A DNA stretch of 64,000 nt, taken from positions 2,914,001 to 2,978,000 of the forward strand of contig BSBM01000252.1 of the NCBI GenBank assembly GCA_027924585.1, in the 5' to 3' direction. Position numbers and translations under genes: made by a program. Source of the DNA: Larix kaempferi. Taxonomy: Eukaryota > Streptophyta > Pinopsida > Pinales > Pinaceae. This document shows, in pieces, positions 12,444 to 24,089 of the stretch. The notes beneath the pieces were generated by a model. The model had not been told where the DNA came from and searched no databases. It was given only the letters and a program-made list of their open reading frames with translations. The first letter of the stretch is position 1. Every line of letters starts with the position of its first letter.

Positions 12444-12457
12444 GGACAAAGCTTTTT

Positions 12458-12472
12458 TTAAGGGGGAGGGGA
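12458..12472 (+). promoter_or_regulatory. chromovirus polypurine tract
   Basis: AAGGGGGAGGGGA directly precedes the 3' LTR. Confidence 0.85.
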
Positions 12473-12845
12473 TTTTAGGAACCCATGTCTTTACTTTCTT
12501 AGTATATTGTTGTTGGACACATGCTTTGTAAGTCGTCCCGTAGTATTTGTTGATCAATAGTTTGTGTTATTGTTGTTGGCGCATATGCTTTGTAAGTCGT
12601 CCGTAGTATTGTTGATCCATAGTTTGTAGTGGCCCATGGTTTTGACCCATAGTATTGGCACCTAGACTTAGTATATAAGTGTGTGTTGATGCCTATGAAG
12701 ACACCGTGAAGTTATTTGTATTGAGCTTGCTCAAATGAGGTTGCCCCCTCGAAGTGTCCTGCGATCAATATAAAAGTGATTCTGAGTTGTGTCATTTCTA
12801 CTATTTCGCATATTCTTATTAATTAATTGTTGCAGGTGCTTCTCA
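12473..12845 (+). repeat. chromovirus 3' LTR
   Basis: Starts TTTTAGGAACCC (terminal TG changed to TT) and ends GCTTCTCA, followed by the CTCTA duplication. Confidence 0.95.
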
Positions 12846-12850
12846 CTCTA

Positions 12851-14853
12851 CTTGTCAACCTACAACCACTTTCACAAATTTTAACGCTCCTCCCAACCAT
12901 AGGGATGGACATATACCTCATACTTTTACGTCCACTGCCTCTACTAGTAATGCGAATGTAGGAGGTGGGAATATACCTTATCCTCATGGTCACAACGCCA
13001 CCATTCCTGCTACTAGTAACACCAATGTTGGGGTTGGGAATACATCTCATACTTATTGTCAACACATGATTGTTCACAGTAATCCTAATGCTTACACTAG
13101 GGGTGGGAACATACCTTACCATACTTATGGTGGAAACCCTTACTACAATATAGTCGGTGCTGGCCACCAGTACAACCCACCTCAATATGGTGCCCAAAAC
13201 ACATATATACCTTCTTACTCTTGCACGGATCAGGTCAGAGGAGGTTATGAGCCTTATGGCCATGGTCACGCATATGGTCAGACAGGTCCATATAATCAGC
13301 AATTTAATGCTCATGGTCAAGAATCTGGTCCTTCTTATCCTTCAAGTTCTTACAATCAACCTTTTATGGGAGCTTATAATCAAGCTTTCCAGCCACAGCT
13401 CCCATTCCTTGCACATTTGAATCTTCCAGATCTTTCGAAGCTCATGAATGATCCCATGTGTCATGGCCCTAGTTGGCCTTCGGTTCCTACCAAGCTCCCT
13501 TTGGACATTCCTAAGTTTGAGGTGAAAGGTGGTGAGGATGCGGGTGATCATGTCACAACGTTTCACCTTTGGTGTTCTTCCAACTTGTTGAATCATGGTT
13601 CTGTTAGATTACAACTATTTCAATGCACCCTCACGGAGGTAGCTGCGAAGTGGTATGTTGAGTTGTCGGGGAACACTTATAGGGGATTCAATGAGATCGA
13701 TTTGGTCTTCTTCGATCCTTTCCAGTTGCCGGTTTGTTACAATACTGGTACTGAACGTTTACCTACCTTCCGTCAGAATAAGGCCACGCATATTTCTGAC
13801 CATGTTCAAGAGTGGTGTTGGTGGAAGAGGTTAGTGAAAGCCAACATTCCTCCATATTTTCTGTTGGAATGGTTCTTCAAGTCTCTACTCCCATATATTT
13901 CCAAGGATGTTTCGATGTCTGGTATTATGACTGAGGAACAAGCCATATTAAAATTCCAGCAGTTAGATTTACTATACTCTTATTCTGGCATTTTATATGA
14001 CATTATTCCTATTGCATTGTGAACACGACATGAGCCCAAGACAGTTCCTGGACCGCATGCCGATGGCATTGTGGGATCCACAAGTACTCGCCCTGTATAT
14101 TTGGTGGCTAATCAAATGCAAAAATTTTCATTGAACCAGTCTACTCCCGGACATGTTCACACCTTGTCCACTTCCATCCCATCGTCCGATGTACACACTG
14201 TGCAAACGACAAACCCATTAGGTAGCCAACAACCTGGTGGTAAGAAGAAGGGGAGAAATAATCATAAGGGTGGAAACAATGGGAACAATAATAGAAATCG
14301 CAATACCCCTTGTAAGGAGAATTACAACCCTCCTCGGGAAGGTAGAAATGCTGGTGAGGACCGTAAACCTGGGCGTAAGGTGAAATTTCCTTGTAAGCTT
14401 TATGGGGAAGATCATCTTACTCACTTGTGTCCTCGAATTGAAGAAGCATCGAAGCATATTGCACAGAGCCCAACTATGTTGAAGGATCCCCTTCCTCATC
14501 ATCATCAAAACATGGCTTCGCATGCTCCCACCGTTGGTTATGGACCTAATGAAACTGCCACGTCTTCTTCCAATACTAGTGGTTATGGATGCGTGAATAT
14601 GGTTCAATTAGAGGTTAGTGTTGCCACTCGTCAACACAATTATGGTGCACCACAACCTAATATGGGGAGTGAGCCTCCCCCTCCTCTTGATAATTCCTTG
14701 CATATCGAGAAGCCCTCTATTATGCCGTGGATACCGAAAGGTGTGCGTAAGCACTCTATGCATAATCCCAATGCACGAGCCACCCACAACTACTCCATTG
14801 TAGAAGATTTGGGCCAAACTCCATGTGCCATGCCGGCTCTTGAAGTTTTATAG
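12851..14853 (+). pseudogene. gag: TatA gag, central and C-terminal part
   Basis: Continues the 6044 frame after the insertion. A Gly/Asn/Tyr-rich low-complexity part precedes the capsid-like core at about 13415-14000 (LNLPDLSKLMNDP, PKFEVKGGEDAGDH, FHLWCSSN, AAKWYVEL). TatB gag has the same motifs. Then come a basic stretch rich in Asn/Lys/Arg and a degenerate knuckle (CKLYGEDHLTHLCP) near 14393. TGA 14020 and TAG 14851 interrupt it. The frame passes into pol without shift. Confidence 0.85.
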
Positions 14854-17800
14854 GTGTGTCCTTCTCAAAGGTATGCCCTTTTGAGTGCATTAGGAGTTTA
14901 GGATGGGGGGAATCCCAATGTTATCAAGTTCGACACTACGGATGTTCAACATTGCTTACCGTACCACATGGCTTTTCAAATCCATGTGGAGTTCCTTAAG
15001 AATTTTGTCAAGAGAATGGTGGTTGATGAAGGTGCTTCCGTGTCAGTGATGTCGTTAGCTTGTTGGAAATCTCTTAGCTCTCCTCCTCTACTCACATATA
15101 GGACCATGCCCACTGCATTTTATGGTTGATCATTTAAACCGCATGGGATTATCCCTTCCCTTTTTGTCCGCTTGGGAGGTAAGCCTATGCCTATTAAAGT
15201 CGAAGTGGTTGATGCTCCCATCGACTACAACCTTTTACTAGGTCAGAACTAGATGTACGCTATGAAAGTTGTCATCTCTATTATATTCAGAATCATTTTC
15301 TTTCCACACGAAGGCAAGATTGTGACCATCGATCAGCTAGATTTCGTTAATCCTCCTCCCATAGCATCTACGGGATCAGTAATCCTGTAGGTTATAGATT
15401 CTCAGCTGGCAACTGGGAACATGGGTGTTGGTATGTACCCTTCATTGATGGGATCTTATGATTTCCCTGCACCCGTGAATTTTATTGGAACCATTTCCGA
15501 CAACGCATCTCCTCCTTTGCATAATGTACTATTCTAGATTTCATATTTTGATGATCCATGGACTTTACCGTCCACGAGTTCTATGTCTAGAGACATTGCG
15601 CACGTCAAGATGTCTATGCCACTATCCGCAATTGAGCTTTCTTATTAGGATATTCAACAAACCACCGTAGAGCCGAATCTCCCCTCTTCCCGGATAGTTG
15701 AGGAAGATCCCGTTACGCTGCCAGTTTGGGAAGTCGACTCATCTTGTTCGAATGATTACCTTGATAGTACTTTACCTTCGGATGAAGCTATTATCGAGGC
15801 CATGTGTGGTAGTGAGAGACCTTGGGAGGATATGCATCATCACTCTTATTTCCTTCCCAACCTCAATCTTGTCAAGCAAGAAGAGTTTAGGACGACTCTT
15901 GCAGAGATGGTTGGTCACCCTGTGGCTCTTTTGGGCTCACATGAGATTTATGCGGAGGGGAACATGGCTAATATTTCCTCGACACAACCGATCAACATCT
16001 CTCACACTCCCATAAATATTTGGAACGTTTACACACTAGACGATTGCTCTTCCGAGGAGGTTGCCATTTACACTGAATTGTTTACTGAACTTCGGGAATC
16101 TTTAGCCTGGTCATATGAGGAGATGCCAGGAATAGACCCTAGTATTGTCGAGCACGAGATTAGAATGTATCCTCATGCTAAATCGGTTCGGCAACGTCTT
16201 CGTGCTGTTAACCCTAGGAAGGCAGCTGCTATCAAGGCAGAGGTGGAGAAACTGCTCAAAGCTGGTTTTATCTACCTCATTCCCCTTACCGAATGGGTGT
16301 CAAACCCCGTTCCTGTGGAGAAGAAGCAGGAAATGATCCGCATATGCACTGATTTTAGAGACCTGAATCATGCATGTTCGAAAGACAACTTCCCCATGCC
16401 ATTCATTGATCAGATATTGGATGCTTGTGTGGGAAGTGAGATTTTTTCAATCATGGACGGCTTTTCGGGATATAACCAGATTCAAATCAAACCGGAGGAC
16501 CAACATAAGATTGCTTTCATTTGTCCTTCGGGTATGTTTGCATATCGAAAAATGCCCTTCGGCATTAAAAACACCAGAGCTACATTTCAGCGTGCCATGA
16601 CCTATGCCTTTCATGACCTTAAAAGTATAATGGAGGTTTTCTTAGATGATCTTGCTGGCCATTCTCGTGAGAGAATGGACCACCCCAACCACCTTCGTTG
16701 GATTCTCGAATGATGTATACGCTACAAGATTCGGTTGAATCGCAATAAATGCATCTTTGTGGTGAGGTCAGGTCGCCTTCTAGGATTCATAGTTTCAAAA
16801 GAGGGTATTAGAGTCGATCCTCTTAAAGTTGAGGCAATACTTCGGTTTCCTCCTCCGCGCAACTTGTTTCAACTTCAGTGCCTCCAAGGGAGAGCTACTT
16901 TTCTACGTCATTTTGTACTCAATTATGCTAATCTTACCAAAGGTTTCGCATGCTTGTTGAAGAAAGACACACCGTTTATCTGGGATGAGCGAGCCCAACA
17001 ATATTTTGATGCCCTTAAGAAAGCTTTGGTATCAACCCCTGTGCTTAGTCCACCAGACTTCGCATGTGATTTTATAGTTTATGTGGATGCATCTCAAGAG
17101 ACGATTGGCATGGTCTTGGTTCAAGTTGATGATGTGCTTGTCGAGCATGTTATCTATTACCTTAGTCAAAATCTAATAGACATTGAACTGAGATATACTC
17201 ACGTGGAGAAGTTGGCACTTGCGACTGTCCCTGTAGTCCAACGGTTACGACACTATATTTTGCTTAGAACAACCACAATTGTAGTGCACATCAATCCATT
17301 TCAGTTTGTGCTATCACGACATCTTATATGGGGGAAGTACAATAAATGGATTGTGATCCTTGAGGAGTTCGATCTCGATTTTGCTTCGACGAAGTCGGTG
17401 AAATCGTTGGTGTTTGCTAAGCTTATGTCAGACCTTCCAAGACTTGATGAGGATGTCATCCATGAAGATTATTTTGTGGATGAACACTTATTTCTTATCT
17501 CGTCAGAGGACCCTTGGTATGGGGATGGCATTGTATATCTCCAAACTTTGAAGTTTCCTTCGCATTATTCACGGGACGAGCGACGGCATGTGAGACATCA
17601 CGCTAAAGATTATACTATCGTCGGTGACACTTTGTATCGCCGAGGAAAGGATTCTATTCTTTGTCGTTTCTTGACTCATGAAGAAGTAGAGCATGTGCTT
17701 AATGATTGGCATGCTGGGGCATGTGGCGGTCACTTATCCAAGCTTGCTACAGCCTAATGTATTATGCAAGCTGGTTACTTTTGGCCTTCAATATTTAAGG

Positions 17801-18759
17801 ATTGTATAAACACTGTGAAGAGATGTCACCCTTGCCAAGTGTTTTCTCGGAATAAACACTCGCATCCAGCACCCCTTCATTCGGCTGTCACCGTCGGTCC
17901 CTTCACCAAGTGGGGGGTGGATTTCATGGATTGCAAACCAGCTTCGGTTAGGGGGCATCACCATATCATAGTGGCCGTGGACTACTTTTCGAAATGGGCT
18001 GAGGCCATGCCTACCGTAAAAGTCGATGGTGCTACAGCAGCCCATTTCATGTTCAATCATATTATTACTTGGTTCGGTATTCCAAAAGAGATTGCCATTG
18101 ACCATGGCAGTCACTTTCAGAACAAAATGATGGAGGATTTGTCTCTCAAGATTGGGTTTCGTCAAGAACACTCATCTTCTTACTATCCCCAAGCAAATGA
18201 TCAAGTTGAGGCAGTCAATAAGTCTTTAAAGACCATTCTCCAACGTACCATCCAACAAAGCAAGAACAACTGGCACATTATGTTATATCCTGCTTCGTGG
18301 GCATATCAAACCATAGTCAAGACTGCCACCGAGTTCTCACCATTTCAGCTAGTACACAGTGTGGAGTTGATTTTATCGATTGAATGCGAAATCCCTTTGC
18401 TTAAACTAGCCATAGAGATCCTCCCTAATACGACGGGTATTGAGCAACATTTAATCCACCTTCAACAACTTAACAAGCAGCATCGAGATGCCGCTGTTGC
18501 TATAGATGGCAATAAATGTCATGTTAAGGTTCAGTATGATAGGTATGTCTATCCTCGGCAATATGCTAAAGGTGACTTGGTCCTCTTATATGACCAAGAT
18601 AAAGAACCCATGGGGGCAGGAAATTTTAACCCCATGTGGCACGGTCCTTACATTATGAGGCGTGTCCTGGAAAAAGGAGCCTATGAATTAGAGGACTATG
18701 AGGGGAATGTCTTGAAGGAGCCTAGAAATGGGCTCTACCTCAAGCGGTATTACGCTTGA
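14854..18759 (+). pseudogene. pol: TatA pol: PR-RT-RH-IN
   Basis: Protease active site reads DEGASVSVMS at about 15025. RT has CTDFRDLNHAC (about 16345), MDGFSGYNQIQI and the catalytic FLDDLAGHS at about 16639. RNase H has YVDASQETIG (first catalytic Asp GAT 17086) but VHINPF where an Asp is usual. Integrase has HAGACGGHL, CHPCQVF, VDFMDCKP, IDHGSHFQNK and the Glu in DQVEAVNKS, and ends LKRYYA-TGA at 18757. Stops: TAG 14899, TGA 15127, TAG 15250, TAG 15388, TAG 15535, TAG 15646, TGA 16711, TAA 17755. All segments are in one frame. The PR-RT linker is about 640 bp shorter than in TatB and lacks zinc knuckles. Confidence 0.93.
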
Positions 18760-18870
18760 ACTTTTAGTTCGAGCTAATGCTTTTGTATACTGTTGTATAG
18801 TTGTTTCTGTACATATTTTAGATTGCTTTTGGTTTTTGGGTCTGCTGATTAGCTTCCGTTTGATTGACAG

Positions 18871-19299
18871 ATGTCAGCAAAGTTTCTTACGTTCTTAGGA
18901 TTCGCAGATGGTGCTAGCCGTCATACGCAACAGCTTGCTTCTGCTGCCTGGGTTATTAATTCACCTGACCACCTAGTTGTTTCTTTAGGAGGTTCTTGTG
19001 TTGCTCCTACATCTAACAATGTGGCTGAGTATAGTGCCTTGATTAAGCTACTTCGGGATGCTATTTCACATGGCATCCAGTTTTTAGAAGTCCGCCTGGA
19101 TTCACAACTATTTGTGTCTTAGTTGAATGGTCAATACCGTGTGAGGGATCCTACGTTACTATGGAAATTCTTAAGGGTAAGACTCTTGGAATGACGTTTT
19201 GTTTCAATTACATACATTCATGTTCCGAGAAGTTTTAATCATATATTTGATGCATACACTAACTATGTATTAGATTGGCATTTTCCACATTCACAATGA
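18871..19299 (+). pseudogene. TatA archaeal-type RNase H (aRH), downstream of integrase
   Basis: Starts at ATG 18871, 111 bp after the pol stop and in its own context. Motifs in order: FADGASR (first Asp), NNVAEYSAL (Glu), VRLDSQLFVS (Asp), then TAG 19120 where Gln stands in TatB, VRDPTLLWKFL, and ITYIHVPRSFNH. The last catalytic region reads IFDAYTNYVLDWHF. A second stop, TGA, interrupts near 19190; the terminal TGA is 19297-19299. The ATG is preceded by a pyrimidine-rich run and GACAG, an acceptor-like sequence also found in TatB. The family would degrade RNA in RNA:DNA hybrids during reverse transcription. Confidence 0.88.
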
Positions 19300-19476
19300 A
19301 GCACACAAACAAAAAGATACATTCATACATTTTTACATACACACATATAATAGAACCGGAGAACCATAATTTTTCATAAATAATATGTCCAAAATGGTAG
19401 TGTCATAATACAAAGCTGGAGCCCATAGCCCTCAAAAATATAGATATCGATACAAAAATGGGACTCTGAGATGTTT

Positions 19477-20752
19477 ACTCCCTACGAAGAGGCCTAGTTG
19501 CTACCCCGACAGGATGTGTCTCATAGTAATATTGTATTGCATTTTTGACACGCTGCAGTAGTCGCACCTAGTTACCCGACACCCCCACTACTTATCGCTG
19601 CATATCCTCTGGTAGCCACGCCACCTCTACCTGTGGTACCTTGGCGGTCATTCGTGATAGGTTGACCCACAGATTCTATAGTGTACGCTCTGCTGCAGCA
19701 CTCACTACCTCATCACCCCTGCCTCAGGGATGATGTCTCGAGAAGCCCTTGGGTCTCACTTGGCCCTTGTCTGCGAGAAAACAGTCAAACATTAATATAT
19801 GATACTACCCCCAAAAATATTTTTGCATTTACATCTATAATAAAAAATCCATAAAAATTTAATACACCAAAAAAACCTAAAAAGAGTACTCACCAATGTC
19901 TCCGAACACTGCATCTAGTGGAAGTGGCATGTAACGATCCTGGTGGAATTCTATCCCTGCATAGGGGTAGTCCTATATAGATACAACCTGTCAGTCCCAC
20001 CATTGAAAGAACTCCTCTGTGTATGGTGATGCCTAACGGCCACCACCCTGTCACGTCAAGACCTCTACTCACCGGGTCATGGCTGGGTTGCGGAGACTAT
20101 GAGGAGGGACCTCAGCCCTCAAACTGAGCCCTGGAACTTGCTCAAAGAAGAAGCTGCATAAGATACTGCTGTATCCAAATTATTTTGCCTCCCCTTGCTT
20201 GCACTCTGTCAGATGGGTCTTCATGGACCCCAGTAGCATGGTACACTATTCAAATATCATGGGCTGCATACACTGCGACACATAGAACATCACTGGCCTG
20301 GATGCCTGGTGCAGAGTTTTTGAACTAGTAATATGCACTAAGGTAGCGACTACAACCTTCATGCTCAGGTTGACTATGGCTTTGATGGGCACCTAACTCC
20401 TCACTACCTGAGTATTTGGAACACAATACTGCTCTATATAGTCGGGGATGGTGATCCCACCACCCACAAAAGGAGATCGAAGGCTTTCCACCTCACTTCA
20501 GCGGGACAAACCAGTAATGAAGTAGATATCTTCCACTTCCAATGAGAGTATTTTCCCATCTAGGTTGAAGTTTTGTGCATCGATGTCACAGCAGTCTATC
20601 AAGCGGTGGAACAATAGGTTTTTGGCACTTAAACCCCCTATGATCAAAAATTTGTATAGCCCACATTTTTGTAGTTCTTGCTAAGCACGCACATCATTGC
20701 AGATGGCCTCATCCACTTGGTCATGTTCCCTCTCTCTCCACTCTAGAACCAT
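19477..20752 (-). pseudogene. TatA antisense plant-mobile-domain gene remnant, intron retained
   Basis: Reads on the minus strand from ATG 20752-20750. Recognisable parts align with the TatB antisense gene: EWRERE, the PMD core LEVEDIYFITGLSR, CSFFFEQVPGL, and DYPYAG near the exon end. A GT-AG intron is at 19893-19771 (123 bp; GTGAGT donor, CTCGCAG acceptor). It sits at the same place and in the same phase (1) as in TatB. The second exon reads into LPEDMQR, matching LPEDGWR of TatB. CAG|G directly precedes the ATG, as in TatB. Many stops and indels make it non-functional. PMD proteins occur in plant nuclear silencing factors and in transposons; the role here is unknown. Confidence 0.72.
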
Positions 20753-22202
20753 CCTGGAGGGAGAACAACCAAAGAGTTTAGTCAATTTCATTTAAAAAAC
20801 TAACTTAACGGTTGTACCCATGGACAATTTTTCTCACAGAGGTGGGTACTCGCGGTCAACGCATGCGTTGACTATGAGTACCCATCCCTACCCATGACCC
20901 GCATAGTTATAGCCCATGGGTAGCGCCGTGACCATGTAGGGCATGGCCAAACAAAGAATCCAACCACTGAAATTTTAAATAAAAGCATTGAAATGGAAGC
21001 TGTGGATGAGACTACCAACCTACTCCTGATGGTTCGATGATCGGATGCCCGTAGCTCCCAAAATTAGTAGTTGAACTTTCAGGTGAAAAATAACCACAAA
21101 ACTCCAAATGGGTGAATAGTAAAAATGAATTGTAAATTGTAATTTTTTGTTACTATTTATAATTTTTGAAACCCACTTGTATATAGTTTTCACCATTATA
21201 TGCTCTTTTGGACTAATATAATGTCTTGGAGTAGCATTTTGTACCATATTTCTTCGACGAGACTTGTTTTGGACCATTTCGCACCTACGACAGGTATATT
21301 TCACACCTGGCATATAGGTTAGATGTCATTTTCAAATCCATTATGCATTTGACCTTTTGACCATTTTCATAAACCCTAGGTGTGACCCTGCTTCTTAACT
21401 GACACAGAACCTTCACACTGTTATAGAAGTGTCGTTATCTGGCAGTAGGGACTTTCCGAACATGGGTACCCTAGCTAGAACCCCTTTTTGCATTATGGTT
21501 CCCATGCCGTTGTTTGTCCTTAGGACTGAGAGTCCTTTCTAGTTACGCCATGACTTTGCAATAAAGACTCATACTCTACTTTGTCTTATGCTAGCCATCT
21601 CCCATAAGGACTCCCCCATTTATATCAAGTTGTGATTGCATTGCATCATCCTGCTTGCCACTTGAGCCTTATGCCAGCTCCCGCTTACTCAGTTGTTAGC
21701 TTGGTGCCTGAGCACTTTTCCCTGTCGAGCCCTGTAGAGCTTCCATTTGTCCTTCACAATTTGATGACCTTTTGACCTTGAGGAAACACCCCCCTGAGTG
21801 TTCACATCCTGCACACGCTTCCTTGCATTGATCATAGGTATGGTCCACTGCTTGGGACTAGTCTTCCCACTATTTGACACTCATTCCCTCACTTGTTGTA
21901 CTATAAGCAATTTTATTCTTTTCCAAGCTTTTCCAAATATGAAAAAGACCAAAAAAATCAAATATTCCAAAAAGTCGGATGGAATTATGGTTACTACTTT
22001 TTGTTGGTAGCTGTTGTGTCTCCTTTGAACAGAGCATTCATTCCACTCCATACATTATGATTCGGGACTATAGTTGGACCTTAGGAGTAGTACTTGTTTC
22101 TTAGTTCACTCCACCTATTGGTTATGATTCCAGTCTTTATGGAGCCCTTTGTGGTGCCTCTTGCATTGCACAGTCTATATTGAGTCTATGCCGCCTGAGT
22201 CT
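20753..22202 (+). other. TatA 3' region, part 1
   Basis: About 1.45 kb with no supported gene. It corresponds in position to the 3' untranslated region of TatB (52046-54483), beginning with what would be the upstream region of the antisense gene. CopM is inserted at 22203. Confidence 0.5.
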
Positions 22203-22892
22203 TGTTAGTTTTTGAAAATTTACTTCAATCTGATCTAGGATCTTAATTGAGAGAACAACATGTATAGCATATCTATAGCATATCAATCATGGACACAAAA
22301 ATGCAAGCACACAAGAGACACAGAGTTTACTTGGGAAAACCATAAAGGTGAAAAACCCCAATAACTTCCTCAGAGATAGATAGAGCAATGATACAACCCA
22401 AGCATAAGAGATAGACATCTCCTAGCAGCAGCTTCTGCTCCTCCACAAGTGTGCCACTCTCCAAGGAGTGAGAGAGAGAATAGAATGATCAAATAGACTT
22501 CCTCTCGCACTCTATTTATACTTGACTTGACTTGCCTAATAACGTTTACTAGGTCGGCCTTAACTTAACCACATAACATAATGCTGACTAGGCCAAACCC
22601 CAACAGGGTGGTCTAATAACCCTTTGACCCACATGACTTATACAGGGTCGACCCCAACAAGGTGGTCTAATAACCCATCAAGTATAAGTTACGACACTTA
22701 CAATATAAATGACGACACTTCCGTATAGAGGAATAATAACATCTATATAGGAATACAAACACTTATGTATAGAGGAATAATAACATCTCTATAGTAATAC
22801 AAACACTTCCGTATAGAGGAATAATAACATCCCTATAGGAATACAATATACATATATGTGAAATACATTCCGAATTTACATATACATCAACA
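22203..22892 (-). repeat. CopM 3' LTR (690 bp)
   Basis: On the plus strand it runs from TGTTAGTTTTTG to CATCAACA. Its reverse complement start, TGTTGATGTATATGTAA, is the same as that of CopP. A minus-strand TATAAATAG lies at 22513-22521. It contains a 44-bp unit repeated three times at 22717-22848 (ACTTCCGTATAGAGG and variants) that is single in the CopP LTR. Confidence 0.9.
22717..22848. repeat. 44-bp tandem repeat, three units, in the CopM LTR
   Basis: Units start at 22717, 22761 and 22805 and contain GTATAGAGGAATAATAACAT with small variations. This partly explains why this LTR is longer than the 608-bp CopP LTR. Confidence 0.85.
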
Positions 22893-23109
22893 CTCCCTCT
22901 TAACTAGGAAGGTATTTCTCGACACAGGTCATCTAGCACAAGTCTTCTTCTCTAGATCATCGTCATCATCACTGCTGCTGCTATCTCAATCAATCTCTGA
23001 ATCTGCTCATCATAGGACGTTCTATAGAGCCAGTCCTTTTTCACACTTGATGTAGGCCCACCACCTACAGGTCTTCATCATCACTGGCCATACTGTGGAA
23101 TTCTCAGGA

Positions 23110-23480
23110 CTTATTACGTGCATCACAAAACCTCGCAAGAGCATCCCAAGATTATTACGGGCACACAGCCCAACCTATCAGATCTTCCAGGGAGCTATTA
23201 CATGTGACCCCACCACAAAACCTCGAAAGAGAATCCCAGGACTAATTACGAGCACACGGATCAACCTATCATATCTCCAAAGGCGCTATTATATGTGGTC
23301 ACCACAAAACCTTGCAAGAGCATCCCAAGACTTATTACGGGAACACGTCCCAACCTATCAGATCTCCCAGGGCGATATTACATGTGGTCATGGAAAAACC
23401 TCGAGATCATCCCAGGACTTATTACGGGAACACATCCCAACCTATCGGATCTCCTAGGGCGCTATTATATGCCATAGGAC
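23110..23480. repeat. about 100-bp tandem repeat, four imperfect units
   Basis: Each unit contains ACAAAACCTCG, CATCCCA-GACT-ATTACGGG, a CCCAACCTATC block, GATCTCC and a GCGCTATTA-ATGTG block. Units differ by substitutions and short indels, as in a decayed minisatellite. Confidence 0.75.
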
Positions 23481-23858
23481 AAAACCTCAAAAGAGTGTTT
23501 TCCAGATCTCTTGGGAAGCTATTATATGTCAGCAAAAAAAACTAGCAAGAGAATCTGCAAACTTCCCATGGCGCTATTATATGCTTATTTTCACAACATA
23601 TCCATGGCCACAGAGTATCAACCTAATACTCACCATACATCATCCTGATGTACACATGATCATCCTGGTCATCATCACTGCATCGTCCTGATGCATGTCA
23701 TCTGGAGAAACATCCTGAAGCTCATCATCCATAATCATCCTGATCATACAATGCATCCACCTGATGCATACACAGTATCTTCCTAATACATATCATCATA
23801 CATGATCTACATGATCATACAATGTATCCACCTGATACATCTACAGATACATACACAT

Positions 23859-23946
23859 GATCCAACTGATCATATCCAGCATCCAACATGATGCATTAGT
23901 ACATATAAATGATCCAACTGATCATATCCAGCATCCAACATGATGC
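23859..23946. repeat. 52-bp direct repeat, two units
   Basis: A 36-bp sequence starting GATCCAACTGATC and ending ATGATGC is repeated at 23859-23894 and 23911-23946 with a 16-bp spacer. Confidence 0.85.
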
Positions 23947-24089
23947 GTATATAGAGCAGTAACTGGAGCATCGTCCTGATGCTCATCATCCAACGCTTAC
24001 ATCCATAGCCATGTGAAGGATCCTCCTTCCACCATGCTTGGAATTCCTTCAACAAATGTCTCCATCACTTCTTCCTTGAAGTATCGTCA

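Larger units (their letters stand above)
6708..12845 (+). mobile_element. chromovirus (Ty3/gypsy with chromodomain), full-length, inactivated
   Basis: Two LTRs of 375 and 373 bp bound a complete internal region, flanked by the direct repeat CTCTA (6703-6707 and 12846-12850). Internal order: PBS, leader, gag, PR, RT, RH, IN, chromodomain, purine tract. Coding is in one frame with sixteen in-frame stops and no frameshift until the last few codons. Short LTRs and the chromodomain suggest a Reina/Tekay-type chromovirus; the exact clade needs a tree. It lies in the gag gene of TatA. Confidence 0.95.

Noticed and set aside
23110-23480. Regular repeats that could suggest a CRISPR array
   Set aside because: Plant nuclear context, about 100-bp imperfect units without unique spacers, no cas genes; it is a decayed minisatellite.
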